A stretch of 44,797 nt of DNA from Patescibacteria group bacterium (GTDB lineage Bacteria; Patescibacteriota; Dojkabacteria; JAKAPS01): assembly GCA_025450075.1 (NCBI GenBank), contig JANWIC010000019.1:1-44797 (forward strand). Direction: 5' to 3'. Below the pieces are notes generated by a model. That model made no database searches, had not been told where the DNA came from, and saw nothing but the letters and a program-made list of their open reading frames with translations. The translations under genes and the position numbers were made by a program. Shown in pieces: positions 14,837 to 21,908 of this stretch (the stretch's first letter is position 1; each line of letters starts with the position of its first letter).

Positions 14837-17728
14837 TTACAACCCTACTTCCTGCTTGTTCTGAGCTGCTGTGAAAAAATGTGAAAACTTCGTAATATAT
14901 GATGGGTCATAACTAGTTTCTACTGCCGGATACCATTGGTTAAAATCCCCTATATCCAGTAAGAATTGTATATTACTGTATGAAAGAAGCATTCCTGATA
15001 TTTTCATTCCCTGGATGAAGTTTGGAACAGCCGGGTATGGATCAACTGTTAAGCTAGAATCAGTCAATATTCCCATATCAAGATACTGATAGATGAATTG
15101 ATTTATTCCTGGTCCAGTGTTTGTATAATAGCTAGTTGGTTTAATATCAACAACTGCATTTGTAATGAGAAGAAGCCTGTTGGTGGTATTAGCAAAATCG
15201 TTTTGATGGTCAGCTGTAATGGTGATAGTTCCTCCATTCGGGAAATATACAAGTAAAATTCCGTCTGTAGTCAGTCCACCGTTATCAGCGTTTATGGAAA
15301 GAGTTGCTCCAGTTGTATTGTCAGTATATTGGTAAATACCACTATTAAGATTATTTGTATTTGCATCAATCGTATTTGAAGGAAACGACCCAGCAGCTAG
15401 CTGTGTACAGGTATTTACTCCGGTGCCACACAACTCGTGATTTAAGCTCCCAAATCCATAGACATTTGAAAGGTTTCCATTTGAGTCATGGTTTATATAT
15501 GAAGGATAATACTGGAATTCCCAGTTGTAGAATGAGCCATATCCTCCATTACTAAAAACATTGGTTTTATCTGATAATAGTCCATATTCTGAGAAATAAG
15601 CTGGATTCGAACCAAAACCTCTTGGATTTGGACCACCAAGAGGTTGTGTATTATTTGATAATTGCTTAATGTTATAACCGCCTTGGGAAAAAGTGTTCCC
15701 CATTCTTGTTATATAGTATGGGCTATAATGTTGCTGTGCAGATCCGTACCCATAAAGAGGGGCGATATCATCCCATGATACTCCAGCTTGTGTGGGATAA
15801 TACAGATTACCATGAAATTTATATCCCATATATATCGAACTTGAAGAATATGCTCTTCCAAGATTATTTGCTATAGCGGCTGCTACCACATCTGGTCCAT
15901 AGAAAGAGTATATGCCGGCTGCATAGGTAGCAACATATAATTGTCCAAATCCATCTACTTCTGCCCCGTCAAATCCTGTCGGCGGACTAGGAGGAGCTGG
16001 GTTTGGTACATCATCAGTATATGTAACTCCTAATGTTGGGGTTCCGCCTTTCCAGTCAGCATGAGCAATGACAAAGATTACGCGTCCATAATCAGTAACT
16101 GCATAAATATTGCCGCTTGCATCTATTGTCATCCCATCTATTCCCCATCTACCCTGTATCAATATGACTTTTCCATTAAATACCAAGTTCCCTCCATTAA
16201 ATGAATTACCCATCTGCGTTTTATAGGTTAATCCATTATATGGTGCCGGGTGATTTCCTCCCGATGCATTAAATGGCTGAATTTCTCTATCACCTGTTGA
16301 GTTATTGATATATGCGACATACAATAATGGAAAGCCGAGATTTGTTTGGGCTTCAGTAATTCCGAAAAGTACTGACATATATCCAGTGTGGAGGAATTGG
16401 TATGCTGCAAGATTACCATTAATTGGTGTGACTAATACACCGGGGTTATTGATCCATCCATTTAAGGATGCATTAATTGTTGCAAAACTAATCCTAATAA
16501 CATATCCCTGGGTAATTGAAATGAATAAATTAGATGCATCCAATGTCATGTCAACGGTCTGCCCAGGAAAATTATTAATTAATTGAGTTGCCCGGACAGT
16601 TCCGGGTTGTACAATTTTGTGTATACTAGTATTATTGCTCCAATTCCAAGTCACAATCCAGATATCATTGCTTCCAACAGTTGATAATAAAACGACATTA
16701 TCATAGCCAGGATAATACAAGATTGAGTCTTTCCCCCTACCGTTATATGTTGGGTTATTATATACTCCTGATGTAGTTATAGTATTGGTTGCAACCCCTG
16801 TAAAGTATCCGGTTTGACACGGTGTTGTTCCTGAACCCGAAGGATTATTATCAAATAAAGTTAAAACGCTTCTGGTATTGTCACTAGCAAGAAGTGTTCC
16901 CGTAGCTGGTGTTCCACATTGAAAGTTTTTAGGAGCAGTTGCGTAAAAAAGCAGTGTGCTTGTACTTGATGTTCCAGCAGCGTTTCTTGCAGATACACGC
17001 AAATTAAAAGAGAAAAGGTCTGTGACCGGATCTCCTCCTATTGGGTTTAATGAAAAAGTATATGCATTTCCGTTGTTTGCATATGATGCTGTTGAAGTAG
17101 GTTTATTCGTGTCAACGACTGTTAAGATCCAGGTTGTTGTATATGAGATCGTTGAAGAAACACTAACCGAACCTGTAACAGAATCCCCTTCAGGTTTTAC
17201 ATCTCCTCCATTTACCTGTGTATTATTTTGGAAAGTATCAATTGCCGTTATTTGGCTAATAGTTGGAGGTTTTGGAGGAGGAGGTGTTGGTGTTGAGGTT
17301 GGTGTTGGTGTTGGAGTAGAACAATTAGTTGCATATATAACATTTTTATAATTCCCCCCAGCATCTTCACATGCCGCGGATCTAACTATACACCCACTTG
17401 AAGATAACGATGGCGTGCAAGCAAATGATGATCCGAAAAACATACATTGTGTTCCATACCCGCAATAAAATCCTGATGCCCCGCAAATGCCGCTTAAAGG
17501 TTGATAATTTTGACATGTGTTACAAAGATTTGGCCCACCGGAAACACATCGTCCTGTACCACCCCCATGAGCTGTACAATATTGACCTCCACTACAATCA
17601 CAATCACTCGTACAACTAACACTAGCGTAAGATTTTGTTGAAAAAAGAAAGTAAGATGCAATTATAAAAGCAATGCTTATTGAAAATAGGCGAAGCACTT
17701 GTATAAATCTATGTCGATTGGCAGTCAT
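14837..17728 (-). CDS. large secreted protein with Cys-rich head and propeller-like body (paralog A)
   Basis: The 963-aa product has a signal peptide (basic start, hydrophobic core about residues 10-28, probable cleavage after SYA at 35). A disulfide-type domain with 14 cysteines follows (residues 39-136), then a Thr/Pro linker (137-156). Next is an Ig-like segment (about 157-265) starting ISQITAIDTFQNN, and a body with propeller-like repeats such as DGMTIDASGNIYAVTDYGRV and FDGAEVDGFGQLYVATY. The C-terminal domain (about 810-963) ends SYITKFSHFF...QEVGL. Apart from the Cys-rich head and linker it aligns along its length with the protein at 18847-21285. It has no sortase motif or C-terminal membrane anchor. 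I do not recognise a named family; a surface or pilus-associated adhesin is inferred from architecture and location. Confidence 0.75.
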   Translation of the reverse strand: MTANRHRFIQVLRLFSISIAFIIASYFLFSTKSYASVSCTSDCDCSGGQYCTAHGGGTGRCVSGGPNLCNTCQNYQPLSGICGASGFYCGYGTQCMFFGSSFACTPSLSSSGCIVRSAACEDAGGNYKNVIYATNCSTPTPTPTSTPTPPPPKPPTISQITAIDTFQNNTQVNGGDVKPEGDSVTGSVSVSSTISYTTTWILTVVDTNKPTSTASYANNGNAYTFSLNPIGGDPVTDLFSFNLRVSARNAAGTSSTSTLLFYATAPKNFQCGTPATGTLLASDNTRSVLTLFDNNPSGSGTTPCQTGYFTGVATNTITTSGVYNNPTYNGRGKDSILYYPGYDNVVLLSTVGSNDIWIVTWNWSNNTSIHKIVQPGTVRATQLINNFPGQTVDMTLDASNLFISITQGYVIRISFATINASLNGWINNPGVLVTPINGNLAAYQFLHTGYMSVLFGITEAQTNLGFPLLYVAYINNSTGDREIQPFNASGGNHPAPYNGLTYKTQMGNSFNGGNLVFNGKVILIQGRWGIDGMTIDASGNIYAVTDYGRVIFVIAHADWKGGTPTLGVTYTDDVPNPAPPSPPTGFDGAEVDGFGQLYVATYAAGIYSFYGPDVVAAAIANNLGRAYSSSSIYMGYKFHGNLYYPTQAGVSWDDIAPLYGYGSAQQHYSPYYITRMGNTFSQGGYNIKQLSNNTQPLGGPNPRGFGSNPAYFSEYGLLSDKTNVFSNGGYGSFYNWEFQYYPSYINHDSNGNLSNVYGFGSLNHELCGTGVNTCTQLAAGSFPSNTIDANTNNLNSGIYQYTDNTTGATLSINADNGGLTTDGILLVYFPNGGTITITADHQNDFANTTNRLLLITNAVVDIKPTSYYTNTGPGINQFIYQYLDMGILTDSSLTVDPYPAVPNFIQGMKISGMLLSYSNIQFLLDIGDFNQWYPAVETSYDPSYITKFSHFFTAAQNKQEVGL

Positions 17729-17737
17729 GGACGAATT

Positions 17738-17762
17738 CTTATGTATATAGAATATACATAAG
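17738..17762. repeat. perfect 11-bp inverted repeat over the -10 box of paralog A
   Basis: CTTATGTATAT and ATATACATAAG are exact inverted repeats separated by AGA. They cover the -10 box (17749-17754) of the promoter of the large secreted protein. This fits a dimeric repressor operator or a leader hairpin. It also lies 36 nt past the stop of the upstream gene, but without a T-tract it is a poor terminator candidate. Confidence 0.7.
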
Positions 17763-17777
17763 CTGAGAAAAAATCAA
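17749..17777 (-). promoter_or_regulatory. promoter of large secreted paralog A
   Basis: On the minus strand TTGATT (17777-17772), a 17 nt spacer and TATTCT (17754-17749) precede the ATG at 17728 by 20 nt. The -10 box sits in the centre of a perfect palindrome (17738-17762). Confidence 0.6.
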
Positions 17778-17797
17778 GAAAGTAAATTCTTAGAAAT

Positions 17798-18577
17798 CTA
17801 TAAACGAGAAATTGGGTAGACTGGACAATGCTCATAAAGATTTTCAAGAGCTCCATTTAATTGCTCTTGATTATAAGGATCTTTATTATATGCAGTATAA
17901 AGTGCAGTCAAAGCATTTCCTAAAGGATTATCCCCAGTTAGTGCTAATTGAGTTTGGCTCCATGGGTATAAAATTGCTGCTAAAAATAGAACCTGCTCAA
18001 TTGGAAGTCTTGTTAACCATTGTTCTATTGAAGAGTTTATAAGTTGATTGTAATATTGTTGGAAAATCGTATCTATTGAATATCCATTGTCAATAAGCAG
18101 TTTTATTCCTGAACTAATTCGGATTGCATCAGGACCATTATATGCTCTGTTTATCTTCTTTCCTATTGTATGAGATGAAATACTTGCAAAATTACAACTT
18201 TCTACTGCGGCAAGATTTATTAACCCATTTGCTAAACTTCCAGCACGTTTTTCTAGATCTCCTACTAAATTTCCATCTGTTGATTGTATAGATGCAGCTG
18301 GAGTAATTGTTCTATTGCGATGCCTATCTAGCATTCTTAATGCAAAATAACATGTGACAGCACCGCCAGCAAATAAAGCTGTTCGACGTGTCACTTGCCG
18401 TGCTTGAGGGTCAATAGATCTAACTAACTCTCTTAAAAATAATCCATATTCTCTGTCGATGTCAATTTCTAAAGTATCACCGTCAGCTGATTCTACTAAT
18501 TCTGCATATATATAATCAACTGGTTGAAGTTCAACCCCTCCATTTATTTCACCTGAATCTCCACTATCTGTCTCCAT
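17798..18577 (-). CDS. uncharacterised single-pass membrane protein
   Basis: I do not recognise this 259-aa protein. Residues 1-60 are acidic and hydrophilic. One hydrophobic segment, TALFAGGAVTCYFALRML (about residues 66-83), is bounded by RR (64-65) and further basic residues. A mostly helical C-terminal domain of about 170 residues follows. The segment resembles a twin-arginine signal but is 64 residues from the N-terminus, so an internal membrane anchor is more likely. It lies between the two large secreted paralogs on the same strand and has its own strong promoter. A link to them is possible from position only. Confidence 0.65.
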   Translation of the reverse strand: METDSGDSGEINGGVELQPVDYIYAELVESADGDTLEIDIDREYGLFLRELVRSIDPQARQVTRRTALFAGGAVTCYFALRMLDRHRNRTITPAASIQSTDGNLVGDLEKRAGSLANGLINLAAVESCNFASISSHTIGKKINRAYNGPDAIRISSGIKLLIDNGYSIDTIFQQYYNQLINSSIEQWLTRLPIEQVLFLAAILYPWSQTQLALTGDNPLGNALTALYTAYNKDPYNQEQLNGALENLYEHCPVYPISRL

Positions 18578-18846
18578 TTATTCTGTAGATAATATTATGG
18601 GCTATTATAGCAAATATAATCAACTTTATCAATAATAATATTATCAATTTGCATGTTTGAATTAACTTCTTTTATTGATGAGCTTGGACTGGGGGAAAGA
18701 TTATCAGAGAAGAAACAATACTTCTTAAAATAAACTTCATGGTTTAAACCTTGGTTTGGTTTTTGCCTATGCATAATAGATAAATGCAGTGCATTTTATG
18801 AGTTAAATATAGCAGGTGAAGGAAATTTTGGCAAATTAGTAGAGAA
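18578..18846. other. longest intergenic stretch in the window
   Basis: This 269-bp gap holds the promoter at 18604-18632, a palindromic stretch around GGTTTAAACC and AAACCTTGGTTT (near 18741-18757), and a short inverted repeat AAATGC/GCATTT near 18783-18797. On the minus strand 18740-18672 encodes 22 residues, MKFILRSIVSSLIIFPPVQA then two more, which looks like a bare signal peptide. It may be a remnant of a larger secreted gene or chance. I see no RNA gene here. Confidence 0.4.
18604..18632 (-). promoter_or_regulatory. promoter of the uncharacterised membrane protein gene
   Basis: On the minus strand TTGATA (18632-18627), a 17 nt spacer and TATAAT (18609-18604) match consensus at 11 of 12 positions, 26 nt before the ATG at 18577. 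No Shine-Dalgarno sequence lies in the leader. Confidence 0.7.
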
Positions 18847-21285
18847 TTACAATCCTACTTCTTGTGAAAATACAGGTGCTTCAAAAAAGTGTGAAAATTT
18901 TGTTAAATAACTTGCATCATAATCAATCTCTACAGCAGGATCAAATTGATTAAGGCTCCCTGCATTAAAGTTTAATGAGACTTTTCCATAGGATATGAGC
19001 ATCCCCTTTATTACCATTGGTTGAGTAACATTTGGTGCTATTACATAATTATCAACAGTGATGTTTCCATCAGCCACAACCATCATATACAAATATTGTT
19101 TAAGAATTTGATTAGATTGAATATTGTACGGAGGATTCGCAGGATGGATATCGACATTACCGTCTGTTATGAGAAGGATTCGATTAGATGATTTAGCAAA
19201 ATCATCCATATTATCTATTGTTATATTAATATTACCTCCACCTAAAACGATTAATACTCCATCTCCATAAAGTCCTCCATTACTTGCATCGATTGTAAAA
19301 GTACAACTGCTATTACAATTATATGTATATACTCCCCCGCTCATGTTATTAGGAGTGCTTGAAAGGCTTGTTCCACTGTATGATTGGCATTTTTGTGTTC
19401 CACAAATTTGTGAATAGAGAGATTTGGCAGTATATATTGCTTTGAGTCCACCTGAATGATTTAAATTAGAAGCATAATGTTGGAATTCCCAATGGTAAAA
19501 ACTTCCTGTACCATTCAAAATTGTATTTGTTGCATCTGAGATAAGAGAATATGTAGAGAAGGGATTACCCATGACTTTAGAAATTGCATACCCACCTTCT
19601 GAATAGACATTTCCCTGAGTAGTTAAATAATATGGGGAGGGGGCTGCTCCAATACTTTTAAATGGTGCTATATCATCCCATGATTCACCATTAGGAACAC
19701 CATAATATTGGATGAATGGAATAGTATATCCCTGATAAATTGCTTGAGTTCCAATATATGTAGTACTATTTCGATTATTACCAATAGCAGCTTTTATGAC
19801 ATCACTTGCATTTGTTGAGTATATTCCCGTGAGATATCCAGCGATATATAACTGACCGAATTGATCAATTTCGGCTCCATCAAGTCCAGTTGCCATACCA
19901 TTTTTTGCAGGAGTCGGATCAGGAATATTTGGTGCATAGGTCAGTCCAAGAATTGATGCGCCTTTATTACCTGGTGCGCTATTATCAACATTTTGTAATA
20001 CAAATATAAGTTTGCCGTAATCAGTTACAGAATAGATATATTTATTATCATAACTTACTGTCATCCCATCCATTCCCCAATTGCTTTGCAGAGCGAGTGC
20101 ATGATTATTAAATGTATATCCCTGCGGTCCGAACCCGGTGTCCAAAACATACACTGGTTTTGGATTTAACCCTTTATTAGCAGGATAAGCAGCAAATATT
20201 TTATGTCCATTGATATTACTTACATATGACAAATATAGTAATGGTCCGCTTTTTGCATTTACCAACACAATCCCATTTATATTTTGCATAAAACCTTGAT
20301 TTAAGAAAGTATCATTGACCGCATTTACAGGTGATACAATGCTTCCTGGATTGATTAACCAACCGTTTAATGCATTCGAAATTGATGAAAAAGGAATCCT
20401 AAGAATATAATTAGGCCCGCATGATATGAAAAGATAACCAGCTCCTGTATCCATATCAATTGCCCATTGTGCACCAGGAGGAATATTGAAAACAATTTGG
20501 GTAGCACGGACAGATTGTGGATCAACTTCGTTATTAATATTACTTGCTTTCCAATTCCAGGTTACAAGCCAAATGTCTCTTCCATGTACAGTACTTACAA
20601 ATGCTGCGTTATCTGTGCCAGGATAATATATGACTGAATCTTTAGGAATATTATTATAAGTAGGATTATAATATGGACCTGGGACAGTTGTTATTACATT
20701 TTGTTTATTTGTTGTATTTGTAAAATATCCTGTTTTACAGGTTGCATTTGAGTCATTTGGGTCAGGTGGATTGTTATCAAAAAGAATTAGATCTTTATTT
20801 ACTATATCTGTAGTTAATAAAGCGCCTGTTGCAGGAGTCTTACAAGATGCGTTTACTTGTGTTGCTGTATAGAAAACAAATGTTTGGTTGCTGCTTCTAT
20901 TTCCATTGGAATCAGTAGCAAATGCCGTCACTTTATATGAATATGTATCACCAGGCTGTCCAGTAAGATTATTAATAGTTAGCGGTGCAAGGGTAAAAGA
21001 GTCTGTAAAACCAGTATTTGTAGTGGTTTGTGAAAGAGATGTGTTATTCATATCTGTTTCAACAATATTCCAAAATACAGTTGTTACTCCATTTCCTTTT
21101 GCAGAAATACTTAAGCTAACTTGATCTCCGGAAGGACGGCTGTCATTTAGATTAATTGTGCTATTTTGACTAGTATCAACCGCTGAAATTTTTGAAATTG
21201 TTACGGATGCAGCATAGGTAGATGCGCTTGTAGCTATTGAAACAAATGGAGAAAGAGCTAAAAGTACAAAAAACAACTTTCGCAT
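18847..21285 (-). CDS. large secreted propeller-like protein (paralog B)
   Basis: The 812-aa product has a signal peptide (MRKLFFVLLALSPFVSIATS, probable cleavage after TYA near residue 25) and goes straight into the Ig-like segment ISKISAVDTSQNS. It thus lacks the Cys-rich head and Pro/Thr linker of paralog A. The body shares matching blocks with A: YYPGTDNAAFVSTVHGRDIW, DGMTVSYDNKYIYSVTDYGK, LDGAEIDQFGQLYIAGYLTG. So does the C-terminal domain, with GDGVLIVLGGGNINITIDN, SNRILLITDGNVDI and ASYLTKFSHFF...QEVGL. The pattern of short beta strands with D-x-x-G turns suggests an extracellular beta-propeller. The C-terminal domain resembles segments I associate with patescibacterial PilX-like proteins (recollection, not a search). 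A possible promoter lies at 21308-21335. Confidence 0.75.
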   Translation of the reverse strand: MRKLFFVLLALSPFVSIATSASTYAASVTISKISAVDTSQNSTINLNDSRPSGDQVSLSISAKGNGVTTVFWNIVETDMNNTSLSQTTTNTGFTDSFTLAPLTINNLTGQPGDTYSYKVTAFATDSNGNRSSNQTFVFYTATQVNASCKTPATGALLTTDIVNKDLILFDNNPPDPNDSNATCKTGYFTNTTNKQNVITTVPGPYYNPTYNNIPKDSVIYYPGTDNAAFVSTVHGRDIWLVTWNWKASNINNEVDPQSVRATQIVFNIPPGAQWAIDMDTGAGYLFISCGPNYILRIPFSSISNALNGWLINPGSIVSPVNAVNDTFLNQGFMQNINGIVLVNAKSGPLLYLSYVSNINGHKIFAAYPANKGLNPKPVYVLDTGFGPQGYTFNNHALALQSNWGMDGMTVSYDNKYIYSVTDYGKLIFVLQNVDNSAPGNKGASILGLTYAPNIPDPTPAKNGMATGLDGAEIDQFGQLYIAGYLTGIYSTNASDVIKAAIGNNRNSTTYIGTQAIYQGYTIPFIQYYGVPNGESWDDIAPFKSIGAAPSPYYLTTQGNVYSEGGYAISKVMGNPFSTYSLISDATNTILNGTGSFYHWEFQHYASNLNHSGGLKAIYTAKSLYSQICGTQKCQSYSGTSLSSTPNNMSGGVYTYNCNSSCTFTIDASNGGLYGDGVLIVLGGGNINITIDNMDDFAKSSNRILLITDGNVDIHPANPPYNIQSNQILKQYLYMMVVADGNITVDNYVIAPNVTQPMVIKGMLISYGKVSLNFNAGSLNQFDPAVEIDYDASYLTKFSHFFEAPVFSQEVGL

Positions 21286-21307
21286 GCTGCGTAACTTTAA
21301 TACCTCT

Positions 21308-21335
21308 AGGATATCATATTGAGAAAAAAATGCAA
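21308..21335 (-). promoter_or_regulatory. possible promoter of large secreted paralog B
   Basis: On the minus strand TTGCAT (21335-21330), a 16 nt spacer and TATCCT (21313-21308) precede the ATG at 21285 by 22 nt. Both boxes are imperfect, so this is the best candidate and not a firm call. Confidence 0.4.
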
Positions 21336-21369
21336 CAGCAATTGATATGATAAACTTGATATGAAAAGG

Positions 21370-21903
21370 TTATTCTTCTTTTTGGTATATATCAAATTGC
21401 ACGATTCCATACGTTCTTGTATCGATTAGTTCAATATCTTCTACTGGTTTAAAATGATCCTTTTTATGGTGCTCAAATATGAGTATCCCATGAGGAGCCA
21501 GCAATTGTGCAGCACTTTTTGCCATATAATATTTTGCTTCAGGATATGGAGGACATACAAATATAATGTCATATTCTTCTCCAATATTCTCTTTAATAAA
21601 TTCATCTGCCTTTATTTGTACAACATCGGCATTTTCTTCAAAATGGGTCTTTTGTAAATTCATCCTGACACTTTGACATGATCTTTTTGATATATCAACA
21701 AAAGTTGCATTACGTGCTCCTCTGCTGAGGGCTTCAATTCCTAAAGCCCCTGACCCTGCATACAAGTCAAGGACAACACTTTCTGGTATTTTATCTCTTA
21801 TAATATCAAACAGAGCGCTTTTTGCGCGATCAGATAATGGTCTTGTTCTCATATCTAATGATATGAGGGGTATACTCCCTGCTTTTCCTGAAATGACTCT
21901 CAT
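21370..21903 (-). CDS. rsmD: 16S rRNA (guanine966-N2)-methyltransferase RsmD, with altered catalytic motif
   Basis: RsmD methylates G966 of 16S rRNA. The 177-aa product has the RsmD start MRVISGKAGSIPL, then MRTRPLSDRAKSALFDII and the SAM-binding motif VLDLYAGSGALGIEALSRGA (about residues 43-62). The rest of the Rossmann fold follows, and length is normal. The catalytic motif IV, normally (D/N)PP(F/Y), reads CPPY, with cysteine at residue 117 (codon TGT at 21555-21553). The surrounding IIFV and P of the motif are intact, so this is not a frameshift. It lies 5 nt downstream of recG, an arrangement often seen in bacteria. Confidence 0.85.
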   Translation of the reverse strand: MRVISGKAGSIPLISLDMRTRPLSDRAKSALFDIIRDKIPESVVLDLYAGSGALGIEALSRGARNATFVDISKRSCQSVRMNLQKTHFEENADVVQIKADEFIKENIGEEYDIIFVCPPYPEAKYYMAKSAAQLLAPHGILIFEHHKKDHFKPVEDIELIDTRTYGIVQFDIYQKEE

Positions 21904-21908
21904 AGTTG

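Noticed and set aside
16956-17351. 131-codon open frame on the plus strand
   Set aside because: It is antisense to the Ig-like part and Pro/Thr linker of large secreted paralog A; its Gly/Val-rich run is the complement of the Pro/Thr repeat. No promoter or start signal.
17738-17762. Palindrome as an intrinsic terminator of the gene at 17798
   Set aside because: The stem is AT-rich and no T-tract follows on the minus strand; overlap with a promoter explains it better.
18342-18390. Twin-arginine export signal in the orphan membrane protein
   Set aside because: The RR motif is 64 residues from the N-terminus behind an acidic domain; Tat signals are N-terminal. A plain membrane anchor is more likely.
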